Shown here: positions 51,801 to 59,369 of the stretch, one piece after another
Layout of the letters: the number at the start of each line of letters is the position of its first letter
Position numbering within the stretch: position 1 is the stretch's first letter
Origin: Hymenobacter translucens
GTDB taxonomy: Bacteria > Bacteroidota > Bacteroidia > Cytophagales > Hymenobacteraceae
Length of the DNA: 64,000 nt
Assembly (NCBI RefSeq): GCF_020685205.1
Contig: NZ_JAJERB010000007.1
Span: 226,507-290,506 of the forward strand
Direction: 5' to 3'
Translations under genes and position numbers: made by a program
The notes under the pieces: generated by a model
Databases searched by the model: none
What the model saw: only the letters and a program-made list of their open reading frames with translations
Told to the model about the DNA's origin: nothing

Positions 51801-54416
51801 CACTACTACGTGACCACCGACGAGAAGTCCGCCCGCATCAGCGTGCCGATCAAGGGGACGCACGTGCCCAACATCTACGTCACGGCCACCGCCATCCGCG
51901 AAATCCGGGACAACAACCTGCCGCTGACCGTGGCCCGGGGCTTTATGCCGCTGACCGTGGAAAAGCCCGGTACCCACCTGCCGGTAGCCGTGAAGGTGGC
52001 CGCCCAGAGCCGGTCCCAGACCTGGCAGACTATCGAGGTAAGCACCGCGCCTCGGGCCGCCGTGACGCTGGCCGTCGTGGACGAGGGCATTCTGCAGCTC
52101 AAGGACTACCGCACGCCCGACCCCTACGCCTACTTCTACCAGAAGCGGGCCCTGGAAGTGAATGCCTTTGACATCTATCCCCGCCTGCTGCCCGAGCTGA
52201 ACGGCGCCAGCAGCACCGGCGGCGACGGCAGCGACCTTTCCCGCCGCACTACGCCCGTGCCCAACCGCCGCGTGAAGCTGCTCGCGAAGTGGAGCGGGGT
52301 GCTGCGCGCCGATGCCAACGGCAAAGTGCGCTACCGGGTACGGATTCCGCAGTTCAGCGGGGCCGTGCGCGTCATGGCCGCCGCCTACAAGGGCGACGCC
52401 TTCGGCTCGGCCGAGCAAACCATGCGCATTGCCGACCCGGTGGTTATCAGCACCAGCCTGCCCCGCTTCCTCAGCCCCGGCGACACGATTGACGTGCCCG
52501 TAACGCTGACGAATACGACGGGGAAAGAGATACGCGGTATAGTTGCTATTTCCCGCTCTTCCGCAAAGGATGCTCCACCTGCTCTCTTCAAGGTTGTGGA
52601 AACAGCTCGTGACCGTGAGCTAGCTTACAATGGAGGAGATGATTTCTTGCCTGACAATAGCCTTAACCACAAAATAGTACTACCTCCTAACGCGGAACGG
52701 CGTGAGGTTTTCCGAATAGCTGCAAGCCAAATAGGAGCTACTGAACTATTGGCTGGCTTTATAAGAGAACTGCCAAAAAATGCTCCTCCTACCCCGCCAA
52801 TCTTCTGGGCCAGTGAGAGAGTGGAGTTCCCCGTCCGACCCGCTTCGCCCCTGCAAAAAGTAACCGGCTCGGGCGTGGTTAAGGCGGGCAGCGGGCAGAC
52901 GCTGAACCTGCGCACCGACTTCCTGCCGGCCACGCTGCGGAGCCAACTGGTGGTGAGCCGCTCACCGATGACGGAGTTTGCCAAGGATTTGCGCTACCTG
53001 CTGCAGTATCCCTACGGCTGCCTGGAGCAGACCGTGTCGGCCGCGTTTCCCCAGCTCTACTACGCCGACCTGGCCTCGACGCTAGCCCAGAAAGCCGGCA
53101 AGCAGGCCAAAGGCACGCGCTACAACCCCAACTACAACGTGCAGGAGGCCATCCGCAAGATTGAAAGCCAGCAGCTCTACAACGGCTCCCTCAGCTACTG
53201 GCCCGGCGGCGACTACGACAACTGGTGGACCTCGGCCTACGCGGCCCACTTCCTGCTGGAAGCCCAGCGCGCCGGCTTTGAGGTGAATAAGAACGTGCTC
53301 GACAAGCTGCTGCGCTACCTGCAGATGCGCAACCGCAAGCGCGAAACCGAGGAGTACGACTACTTCGACGTGAGCAACATTGCCCGCCGCAGGGTCATAG
53401 CCAAAAAGGAAATTGCCTACTCGCTCTACGTGCTGGCGCTGGCCGGCCGCCAGGACCCGGTGGCGCTGAACTACTACAAAGCCAACCGGCAGCTGCTGGC
53501 TCAGGACTCGCGCTTTCTGCTGGCCGCCTCCCAGGCCGTGGGCGGCAACCAGCGCGACTTCCGCGACCTGCTGCCCACCCGCTTTTCGGAGCGGCCCGCT
53601 CACCGCGCCCTCGACGGCTCGTTCTACTCCCCCCTGCGCGACGACGCCCTGATCCTGAACGCCCTGCTCGAAGCCGACCCCGGCAACGCCCTCACCCTGT
53701 CCCTGACCCGACAGCTTAGCCGGCAGGTAAAGCAGGCCGGCTGGCTGAACACCCAGGAGCGCGCCTTTGCCCTGCTGGCTTTGGGCAAAGTAGCCCGGCA
53801 GAACGCCGCCAGCACCGCCACGGCCTCGCTTTTGGCGGATGGCAAGGTTATCGGCGCCTTCTCGGGCAAGGACTTGACGGTAAACAACGTGGCCAACCGG
53901 AAAGTAAACCTGCGCACGTCGGGTACCGGCAGCCTGTACTACTTCTGGGAAACCGAGGGTGTCTCGCCCACTAACACCGTGCGGGAAGAGGACGCCTACC
54001 TGCGCGTGCGCCGCGAGTTCCTGGACCGCAACGGCCAGCCGGTGGGCAGCGCCACGTTCCGCCAGAACGACCTTGTAGTAGTGCGCATCACGATTCAGTC
54101 GGGCGACGCGGCCGGGTCGGTATCCAACGTGGCCATTACCGACCTGCTGCCGGCCGGTCTGGAAATCGAGAATCCGCGCATCGGCGCCGTGCGCGACCTG
54201 ACCTGGGTTAAGGACGCCGCCGAGCCCGACTACCTGGACGTGCGCGACGACCGGATCAACCTGTTCACCACCGCCACTACCGCACCCAAGGTGTTCTACT
54301 ACACGGCCCGGGCCGTCAGCAAGGGCACCTTCCGCCTCGGCCCCGTCAGCGCCGATGCCATGTACAACGCCGAGTACCACTCCTACAGCGGGGCCGGCGT
54401 GGTGCGCGTGCGGTAA
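48828..54416 (+). CDS. Bacterial alpha-2-macroglobulin (thioester type) lipoprotein
   Basis: Large periplasmic or surface protease inhibitor of 1862 residues. Its lipoprotein signal ends LLCAC (C21), anchoring it to a membrane. A series of macroglobulin beta-domains runs through about residue 1230 (FVDERPSLSFAHGGKAMYL, YRPGDTVRTNTVVR, YQPGQTANLLLKTPF), with a Glu/Gly/Tyr-rich insertion around residues 385-405 (DEEGEGGEYEGGDGEDYES). The reactive thioester C1398-L-E-Q1401 lies in YPYGCLEQTVS at the start of an alpha-helical thioester domain (QQLYNGSLSYWPGGDYDNWW), then the receptor-like C-terminal domain. The family traps proteases that cleave its bait region. No pbpC-type partner is adjacent. 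A low-GC patch interrupts the gene around 52515-52825 without breaking the frame. Confidence 0.93.
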   Translation: MTTPRLLRLPLLVLLALLCACSRSGPDDKAGPDGTEIAPYQNIVFAFDEPLGAGRVNRWDTVQYVKFEPAVRGKFKWTGDRELVFSPQEPFRPATTFQAQWHPVAMAQLQKGKLPDLPLARFHTPRLRMHEPQLFWTQSRRAAGTAEMRANLLFNYAVKPADVQPLLRVTQDGKPVAFELVSSTEADSVVGVAFTQDVRQGSPVELTIAPGLHPVGSDQTTSKPFSAQAQVPDPQTLLIREVTAALVEGDPVITVLTNQPVSALEIQPLLTVTPEVAFSVEALESGFTLKGAFDVDKTYQVGLRTGVRGALGGQLAEPFTQTVSFVDERPSLSFAHGGKAMYLDALGARNLGIRVSEVGKVQVTIAKVYANNIQAFLRQGTSYGYGDEEGEGGEYEGGDGEDYESHSYQYYDIENVGSVVSERTYTVANLPKQQGFRLLNMTLKDLEFSGGMKGLYIVKVQDTERQWLQVSKVISVSDIGLIVKQGQAGSTLVFANSIRTARPLSGVTVRFVSSNNQVIGTGVTNGSGVALFDSTARTSRFRLSMLTAQQGADFTFLDLASNRVETSRFDVGGLQSNAARYQAFLYGDRDLYRPGDTVRTNTVVRTDTWQTPPANLPVKIRLLLPTGKEYASLRRKLSADGSFESRFILPPAIMTGLYTLEVLTGNDVLLASKKISVEEFMPDRLKVTVKAAPAVAKPGQPVTATLTAMNLFGPPAADRKFEVEFSLKAKPFKPKQYADYTFYIQSGEQRNSEYIGDEENPEVSDRFEKTMREGSTDATGRGTATYDVPDFENLGTLEGTAFATVFDESGRPVNRLATFEVQTQPVLFGIQRLPELVSTRQPMTVRLVGLTPGGQPTSAPARVQIVRLIWETVIERRGGRYVYNSQKREQVVVTQDRTVGSGTSMGFTPVSSGEYEVRVSRPGAETYVTSRFYAYGYGDTDSNSFEVSNEGEVTIEADKAKYQPGQTANLLLKTPFPGRVLVTVERNRVIDHYYVTTDEKSARISVPIKGTHVPNIYVTATAIREIRDNNLPLTVARGFMPLTVEKPGTHLPVAVKVAAQSRSQTWQTIEVSTAPRAAVTLAVVDEGILQLKDYRTPDPYAYFYQKRALEVNAFDIYPRLLPELNGASSTGGDGSDLSRRTTPVPNRRVKLLAKWSGVLRADANGKVRYRVRIPQFSGAVRVMAAAYKGDAFGSAEQTMRIADPVVISTSLPRFLSPGDTIDVPVTLTNTTGKEIRGIVAISRSSAKDAPPALFKVVETARDRELAYNGGDDFLPDNSLNHKIVLPPNAERREVFRIAASQIGATELLAGFIRELPKNAPPTPPIFWASERVEFPVRPASPLQKVTGSGVVKAGSGQTLNLRTDFLPATLRSQLVVSRSPMTEFAKDLRYLLQYPYGCLEQTVSAAFPQLYYADLASTLAQKAGKQAKGTRYNPNYNVQEAIRKIESQQLYNGSLSYWPGGDYDNWWTSAYAAHFLLEAQRAGFEVNKNVLDKLLRYLQMRNRKRETEEYDYFDVSNIARRRVIAKKEIAYSLYVLALAGRQDPVALNYYKANRQLLAQDSRFLLAASQAVGGNQRDFRDLLPTRFSERPAHRALDGSFYSPLRDDALILNALLEADPGNALTLSLTRQLSRQVKQAGWLNTQERAFALLALGKVARQNAASTATASLLADGKVIGAFSGKDLTVNNVANRKVNLRTSGTGSLYYFWETEGVSPTNTVREEDAYLRVRREFLDRNGQPVGSATFRQNDLVVVRITIQSGDAAGSVSNVAITDLLPAGLEIENPRIGAVRDLTWVKDAAEPDYLDVRDDRINLFTTATTAPKVFYYTARAVSKGTFRLGPVSADAMYNAEYHSYSGAGVVRVR
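52515..52825 (+). other. Low-GC mosaic patch inside the alpha-2-macroglobulin gene
   Basis: By hand count 52561-52800 is about 48 percent GC (116 of 240 bases), while single flanking lines at 52441-52500 and 52861-52920 are 67-68 percent. The reading frame continues through it (about residues 1230-1334), so it looks like a recombined piece, not an insertion. Confidence 0.8.
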
Positions 54417-54422
54417 CGGGCT

Positions 54423-54468
54423 GTAGCGCGAAGCTTCGCTGCGCCGTTGCGGCCGGGCTTCGCGCTAC
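54423..54468. repeat. REP-like hairpin, GTAGCGCG family, copy 1
   Basis: GTAGCGCGAAGC (54423-54434) pairs perfectly with GCTTCGCGCTAC (54457-54468), 12 bp around a 22-nt loop, between two convergent genes. Its right arm contains the stop codon of the minus-strand gene. A relative lies at 63755-63782. Confidence 0.85.
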
Positions 54469-55601
54469 TTCTTATCCGGCACCGGCTGGCGGTTGTACAC
54501 CACACCGTTGGCGCCTTCGAGTTGGGCAAAAAAGGCCGTTTCGGGTGGGTACGTGTGGTCGAAGCCGAGCTGAAACTCGGCCGGACCGGCGGGCAGGGAG
54601 CCTTCGCGCGGAAACTCCTTGACCAGGGTGCCGTCGGCCAGACGCACCGTGACGCGCACGTTCCGGACCGGCCTGGTAAGCTTGAACTGATAAGTGAAGC
54701 GGCGCACCCGCAGCACCGGCTCTGCCTCGCTGGTCGTGGCATCGACGCGCAGCTGGCTTAGGAGCTGGTTGCCGGGCCCGAGCAGCTTCAGGAAGTACAG
54801 CGGGCGTTTGCCCGGTCGCACAACCTCATTGACGCCAAACGTGTAGCGCAGCACGCCGGTCGGCGCCGGGCGGTTGCGGAAAAACGTGCGCAGCTCCCGC
54901 CCCGCCGAGTCCAGCAGTACCAGCGTAACGGGCTGAGCCGCATGGTTCTGGTAAAGCATCGTCACCTTTTTCGAGAATATTTCGGGTGCCATGCGCCGGT
55001 AGCCGGGCCGGGAACGCACTACCGCCACCGCCGGCTGTCCGGTCTGCGCGCTCAGAAAGCGACTCACGTTCCGCGCCGCCCTCTCCAGCTCAGGCGCCAC
55101 GGCCAGGTCTTCCCATAGGGGGCGCTTGTCCGTCAGGGCCCAGACCAGGCTCTGGCCGTAGTCGGCCGCAATGACCGGGTACTTGGCAAGTGAGTCGGCC
55201 AGGGACTTGAGGGCCGGCTTGGCGTAGCCGATAAAGGCAAGACCCGCATTCTGGGCGGGGGCATGGTCGGCCGCTTCCAGGCAGAAGCCCTGCAGGCTGA
55301 TGGCCTGCTCGGCCCCGGGGGCTATGACCAGCTGCTGCGGCTGCCAGGTGAGCAGGTCCTGGGCGCTGGGCTCGGAGCCGAAATGCAGGCCCGGCGGCAC
55401 CCGCAGTGACAGAGAGCGGGAAGTGAGATTCTTAAGCTGGCAGCGTACATTGTTGGTGCTGCCGAGCGTGGCGGCTACCACCGCCGACACCCGCACGTCG
55501 CCGCCTTTGACGGCCGCTACGAGGTCGGTGTACTTCTCTTTGCCGTGGCTTTTCGGCGTCAGGAGCAGAAGCAGGGCAAGCAGGTACAGCAGGCGAAGCA
55601 T
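54465..55601 (-). CDS. Exported protein, uncharacterised
   Basis: Predicted exported protein of 378 residues; the N-terminus (MLRLLYLLALLLLLTPKSHG) is a signal peptide. The rest alternates beta strands: NVRCQLKNLTSRSLSLRVPP and QQLVIAPGAEQAISLQGFCLE early on, a predicted helical stretch in the middle (LAKYPVIAADYGQSLVWALT), and a T9SS-like but incomplete beta-sandwich near the end (FTYQFKLTRPVRNVRVTVRL, FAQLEGANGVVY). I do not recognise a family. It is convergent with the macroglobulin gene; its stop lies inside a REP-like hairpin. Codon use fits the neighbourhood. Confidence 0.78.
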   Translation of the reverse strand: MLRLLYLLALLLLLTPKSHGKEKYTDLVAAVKGGDVRVSAVVAATLGSTNNVRCQLKNLTSRSLSLRVPPGLHFGSEPSAQDLLTWQPQQLVIAPGAEQAISLQGFCLEAADHAPAQNAGLAFIGYAKPALKSLADSLAKYPVIAADYGQSLVWALTDKRPLWEDLAVAPELERAARNVSRFLSAQTGQPAVAVVRSRPGYRRMAPEIFSKKVTMLYQNHAAQPVTLVLLDSAGRELRTFFRNRPAPTGVLRYTFGVNEVVRPGKRPLYFLKLLGPGNQLLSQLRVDATTSEAEPVLRVRRFTYQFKLTRPVRNVRVTVRLADGTLVKEFPREGSLPAGPAEFQLGFDHTYPPETAFFAQLEGANGVVYNRQPVPDKK

Positions 55602-55760
55602 GGGCAGCAGCGGATAAGAGCAGTAAAGCCGGCCGCAGCCCGGACCGGCAGCGACACAACCGGAAACCTAAGCAGAATCCCGCAATTCTTACCACAAAAC
55701 ACCGGCTTATTTATAGCAGGTGCGCTCCTTGTAAGCACCCGAACGGGCAACCCGCTTAAC

Positions 55761-55816
55761 GCCGCATCGGCCGGCCCTGCCCGTGGACAACGCCACGGCG
55801 GGCCGGCCGATGCGGC
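55761..55816. repeat. Long two-part hairpin, 17-bp perfect outer stem
   Basis: GCCGCATCGGCCGGCCC (55761-55777) pairs perfectly with GGGCCGGCCGATGCGGC (55800-55816), and inside it CCGTGG (55781-55786) pairs with CCACGG (55793-55798). No T-run follows. It lies between two minus-strand genes (55602-55865). Confidence 0.85.
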
Positions 55817-55865
55817 GGGCGGACGCGAAGTCAGGAAGCTTATTTGCGGGCTCCTGAACAAGCGT

Positions 55866-56357
55866 TTACTGCTTCTCTGACTCCAGGGAAATGCTTACGC
55901 CATTCTGCTTCCGGGGCTGGGTCAGCACGACCGTCCGGTTTTCGTAGCCGGCGTAGCCCACCGTCAGACTTATCGTGGCGTTGTTGGGCAGGCTCATCAC
56001 GAAGTCGCCTTTGGCGTCGGTGACGCTCACCTGCTTCTGCACGCCGTTGGTAATCCAGACCGTGGCACCCGACAGGGGCATGCCGTCGGCGCCGGTTACC
56101 CAGCCGGTCAGCGTTACGGGGCGGTGGTCAGAGAAAATATCCGTCGTGGGCACCACCTTCAGCGGCTTCAGCGCGGTAAACTTGACCGTCCGCTTACCTG
56201 TCTTTCTAGCCATAGCCGGGCGCTTGGTGGCAACCACGGTTTTGGTGGTGGCCGAGGCCGTGGCAGCAGCGCCGCCGGTGGAGGCTACGCTGGTGAGCGA
56301 GGTCAGCAGCAGGGCGGTGGCAGCGGCGAAAGAAGCGAGGGTGCGAAAAGTAAACAT
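55866..56357 (-). CDS. Exported protein with carboxypeptidase-regulatory-like domain
   Basis: Predicted exported protein of 163 residues from ATG 56357 (MFTFRTLASFAAATALLLTS, cleaved near SVAST). After an Ala/Thr/Lys-rich stretch (ATKRPAMARKTGKRTVKF), residues from about 80 form a CarbopepD_reg-type beta-sandwich: VTLTGWVTGADGMPLSGATVWI, VSVTDAKGDFVMSLPNNATISLTVGYAGYENRTVVL. Such domains occur at the N-terminus of TonB receptors; here it stands alone, so it may be a small adaptor or surface protein. The longer open frame to 56456 would lack a signal peptide. A full promoter lies upstream. Confidence 0.8.
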   Translation of the reverse strand: MFTFRTLASFAAATALLLTSLTSVASTGGAAATASATTKTVVATKRPAMARKTGKRTVKFTALKPLKVVPTTDIFSDHRPVTLTGWVTGADGMPLSGATVWITNGVQKQVSVTDAKGDFVMSLPNNATISLTVGYAGYENRTVVLTQPRKQNGVSISLESEKQ

Positions 56358-56423
56358 GGCGCAGGACGTAGTAGAGAAGTTGATCTTTGGCGGCCCGACC
56401 GGCTTAGTGGCTGAGCGATGAAA

Positions 56424-56456
56424 CAAACCTACGGCAGGCGCCCGCCCGGTTTTCAA
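56424..56456 (-). promoter_or_regulatory. Promoter of the regulatory-domain protein gene
   Basis: On the minus strand TAGGTTTG (56431-56424) is preceded by TTG (56456-56454) at 22 nt, matching the Bacteroidota TTG-N(about 20)-TAnnTTTG layout. The ATG at 56357 is 66 nt further on. Confidence 0.6.
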
Positions 56457-56661
56457 CTCTTGGCCGAAGCTCGGCTATACGCATGCCAACGGTCCGGTTT
56501 GCTGGGTGAATGATGTCTGCCGACCCAGGAAAAGAGCAAATCAGACTCCGATACCTCCTATCCGTACTCGATGTGTACCAACAGCCGGAACCCGGGTCTA
56601 AACAAAAGCCCGCTCTCAGGGTCTGAAAAGCTAGTGCCTCCTTCATCACCTCTCCGCCGCC
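56457..56661. other. Gene-free stretch between divergent genes
   Basis: Apart from the promoter on its left edge, only a small GCCGA/TCGGC hairpin near 56463-56474 was noticed. No box was found for the flavin reductase-like gene. Confidence 0.5.
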
Positions 56662-57291
56662 ATGCGCCATATCACCGCCGCCGACATTCACGCCTTTGAG
56701 CGCATCTACCGCCTGAACCTCGTCAACGGCCTTCCCGGTTTCAAGCCTGCCAACCTCGTGGGCACCGCCGCCCCCGACGGGGCCACCAACCTGGCAGTGT
56801 TCAGCTCGGCCCTGCACCTGGGCTCCGACCCGCCCCTGCTCGGCCTCGTAACCCGGCCCACCACCGTTCCCCGCCACACCTACCAGAACCTGAAAGCCAG
56901 CGGCTGCTACACGCTCAACCACGTACCGGCGGCGCTGGCGGCCCGGGCGCACTACACCTCCGCCGACTTTGCCCCGGAAGTATCCGAGTTCGACGCCTGT
57001 GGGTTCACGCCAGTTTACCGCGACGGTTTTCCGGCGCCCTACGTGGCCGAAAGTCCGCTGGGCATCGGCCTGCGTCTGCTCGAAGAGCTGCCCATCTCCA
57101 ATGGCACCGTGCTGCTGGTGGGCACCGTCGAGCACGTGTACCTGCCCGAAACCTCTTTGCGCCCCGATGGCACCCTGGACCTGGTAGCCCTCGGCGACGC
57201 CTGTATTTCAGGCCTCGATGCCTACCACGAGGTGCTGCCTCCGGTGCGGTTTGGCTACGCCCGGGTGGGGCAGCCGCCGGTGGCTCAATAA
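56662..57291 (+). CDS. Flavin reductase-like (FMN-binding split barrel) protein
   Basis: Soluble protein of 209 residues with the split-barrel flavin fold used by flavin reductases and related FMN proteins. Recognisable parts: LVNGLPGFKPANLVGTAAPDG near the start, then SALHLGSDPPLLGLVTRPTT and TYQNLKASGCYTLNHVP, which form the FMN phosphate and isoalloxazine contacts of the family, and EELPISNGTVLLVGTVEHVYL near the end. It is a single gene, followed 102 nt later by a DUF389 gene in the same direction. The electron donor and acceptor cannot be told. Confidence 0.85.
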   Translation: MRHITAADIHAFERIYRLNLVNGLPGFKPANLVGTAAPDGATNLAVFSSALHLGSDPPLLGLVTRPTTVPRHTYQNLKASGCYTLNHVPAALAARAHYTSADFAPEVSEFDACGFTPVYRDGFPAPYVAESPLGIGLRLLEELPISNGTVLLVGTVEHVYLPETSLRPDGTLDLVALGDACISGLDAYHEVLPPVRFGYARVGQPPVAQ

Positions 57292-57393
57292 GCCGAAGCC
57301 AGGAATTTTCTTCCAACAGCCGAGCTGGCTGGTCCGTACAGGCGTTACTGCTCAGCTGGAAACGGGGCAGTTTCCGCCCTCTACCCCGCTGCT

Positions 57394-58323
57394 ATGCACC
57401 GCACCCTGGAAATCACCGTCGCCTCCTCTGTCACCGAGCTCCTGTGCCAGCAGCTAACCGCCGTGCCGGAAGTTATTGGTCTGAGCGTAAGCCCCGGCGC
57501 GTCCCGCAAGCCGGTTGGTGACGTGCTCACCGTGCACGTGCTCAACCGCGGAGCTGACGAGGTGCTGCGCCTGGCCCGGGCTGCCGTCCCGACTGCCAAC
57601 GACCTGAGCGTGATAACCAGCGAGGTAGCCAGCTTTATTGCTCCGGCCAGGCAGGAAACCATCGAGCACGACAAGGATGAGGCTATCTGGGAGGAAATGG
57701 AAAGCGGCCTGCGCCACCAGGGCGCCATTACGGCCAATTACCTGCTGCTTATGGCCCTGGGCGGACTGATCTGCGCGGTGGGCCTGGTATCGGAGCCGGT
57801 GCCCCAGGCCATTTCGTTTATAGCCGCCGCCATCATCGCGCCGGGCTTCGACCCGATGACGAAAGTAACGCTGGGGCTGGTGCTGCGCCGCTGGAGCGTG
57901 GTGCGTCACGGCGTGACCTCCACCCTGGCCGGCTATGCGGTGCTGATTGCCACGGCTGCCCTGACCATGCTGGCGCTGACGGCCGCCGGGGAGGCCTCGG
58001 GCGCCGCGCTGGCGGCCAACCCGGAGGTTGAGCACCTGTCTCACCCCCGCCTGATGGAGCTTTTGCTTTCGGGGGCCGGGGCGCTGGCAGGCGTGGTAAT
58101 GCTGGCGGCGTACCGGCGCAGCTTCCAGGCCGGCCCACTCATTGCCATGGCCTTTATTCCGGCTGCCGCACTGATTGGGGCCGGCCTGGCCGTCGGGCGG
58201 CCCGAGCTGGCGCTCGAGGGCCTGGAGCGGTTCGGGGCCGACTGGGGCTTTATCGTGGGATTGGGGGCGCCGTTTCTGTGGATCAAGCAGAAGCTGGTGC
58301 ACCAGCGCAAGCCGATCGTATAG
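57394..58323 (+). CDS. DUF389 family membrane protein
   Basis: Inner-membrane protein of 309 residues in the uncharacterised DUF389 (TIGR00341-like) family. It has a soluble N-terminal domain of about 95 residues (ITVASSVTELLCQQLTAVPE, VGDVLTVHVLNRGADEVLRL, a ferredoxin-like fold by inference), then about five or six helices. The family signature IIAPGFDPMTKVTLGLVLRR (near residues 145-165) is intact, and the last helices (IAMAFIPAAALIGAGLAVG) match the family. Function unknown. It is upstream of the LytTR/HisKA_2 pair (128 nt) in the same direction. Confidence 0.88.
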   Translation: MHRTLEITVASSVTELLCQQLTAVPEVIGLSVSPGASRKPVGDVLTVHVLNRGADEVLRLARAAVPTANDLSVITSEVASFIAPARQETIEHDKDEAIWEEMESGLRHQGAITANYLLLMALGGLICAVGLVSEPVPQAISFIAAAIIAPGFDPMTKVTLGLVLRRWSVVRHGVTSTLAGYAVLIATAALTMLALTAAGEASGAALAANPEVEHLSHPRLMELLLSGAGALAGVVMLAAYRRSFQAGPLIAMAFIPAAALIGAGLAVGRPELALEGLERFGADWGFIVGLGAPFLWIKQKLVHQRKPIV

Positions 58324-58451
58324 CCGCAGGACATCCCGGGTCGGTCAGGCGCGGGAAAAGCCGGCCGGCGTTTGGCACTTCGGGTGCCGGACGCGAACTT
58401 GCACTACGGGGCCGCCGGATTGCCGGCCCGGCTATTCCCTGCTTTTCCGCC

Positions 58452-59216
58452 ATGTCCGACAACCAGGTTCAGCTGCTGATTATCGAGGACGAGGCCGTGC
58501 TGGCCCTGGACCTGAAGGCCACGCTGCAGTCGGAGGGCTACACCGTGGTGGGCATTGCCGGCACCGGTCCCCGGGCCCTGGAGCTGTTCAGCCAGCACCG
58601 CGTGGACCTGGTACTGTGCGACATTCATCTGCAGGGTCCCTGGGACGGCATCGAAACGGCGGGCCGGCTGCTGGCGCTGCGCCCGGTTCCACTCATTTAC
58701 CTGACCGCGCTGGCCGACCAGCCAACCCTGGAGCGGGCCCTGGCCACGGGCCCGGCGGCTTATCTGCCCAAGCCGGCTACCCGGGTTAGTCTGCGCACTG
58801 CCCTGGCGCTGGCCCTGCACAATTTTGCCCGTCCCACTCCTCCCACGCCCGGCCCGGCCCCGGCCGACCGCGACGCGCTGACGCGGGACACCATCCTGCA
58901 GCTCAACGACCACGTCTTCATCAAGGACAATCACCAGTTCGTGCGGATTCCCCTGGCCGATATTCTGCTGCTGGAGGCCGACAATACTTATACCACGCTT
59001 ATCACGTCCGGCCGCAAGTACGCCCTGCGCCTGACACTGGGCACGGTGCTGGAGCGGCTGCAGTTTGCCCAGCTGGTTCGGGTACACCGCTCGTTTGCCG
59101 TCAACATTCAGCGGGTCGAGAGCTTCTCCGACTCCGAAGCCACCGTGGCGGGTCAGGGCGTGCCGCTGGGACGGCAGTACCGGGAGGCGTTTCTCCGGCA
59201 GTTTCAGTTCCGCTAA
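58452..59216 (+). CDS. LytTR-family response regulator
   Basis: Two-domain response regulator of 254 residues. The receiver (1-125) keeps the acidic pair (LIIEDEAV), phospho-acceptor D57 (VDLVLCDIHLQ), T85 in IYLTAL and K107 (YLPKP). The C-terminal LytTR domain starts at about residue 150 (DHVFIKDNHQFVRIPLADIL) and contains LLEADNTYTTLITSGRKYAL and the DNA-contacting strand FAQLVRVHRSFAVNIQRVES. The ATG at 58452 was chosen over an upstream in-frame frame. It is followed 153 nt later by a TPR-linked HisKA_2 kinase, its probable partner. The target promoter is unknown. Confidence 0.94.
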   Translation: MSDNQVQLLIIEDEAVLALDLKATLQSEGYTVVGIAGTGPRALELFSQHRVDLVLCDIHLQGPWDGIETAGRLLALRPVPLIYLTALADQPTLERALATGPAAYLPKPATRVSLRTALALALHNFARPTPPTPGPAPADRDALTRDTILQLNDHVFIKDNHQFVRIPLADILLLEADNTYTTLITSGRKYALRLTLGTVLERLQFAQLVRVHRSFAVNIQRVESFSDSEATVAGQGVPLGRQYREAFLRQFQFR

Positions 59217-59302
59217 CCCGGGATGGCCTACCAGATAGCGTCATTCACTGGCGCAGCAGGGCCGTTGGCCTTCTTTTCGGCCCGGCAGTGCATCCGGACT
59301 GC

Positions 59303-59310
59303 TACATTCG
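59303..59310 (+). promoter_or_regulatory. Variant -7 box (TAnnTTCG) before the TPR kinase gene
   Basis: TACATTCG lies 59 nt before the ATG at 59370. One base off consensus; low confidence. Confidence 0.3.
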
Positions 59311-59369
59311 TTTGGTGCCGACTTCACCCCGGCCAGCCGCCGGCTCTTCTTCCGCCCTCTTCCGCGACC

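Noticed and set aside
48783..52418. Open minus-strand frame of 1211 codons under the alpha-2-macroglobulin gene
   Set aside because: It is rich in G, H, V, Q and R, has no family sequence, and lies opposite a clear gene. GC-rich third positions keep the antisense frame open.
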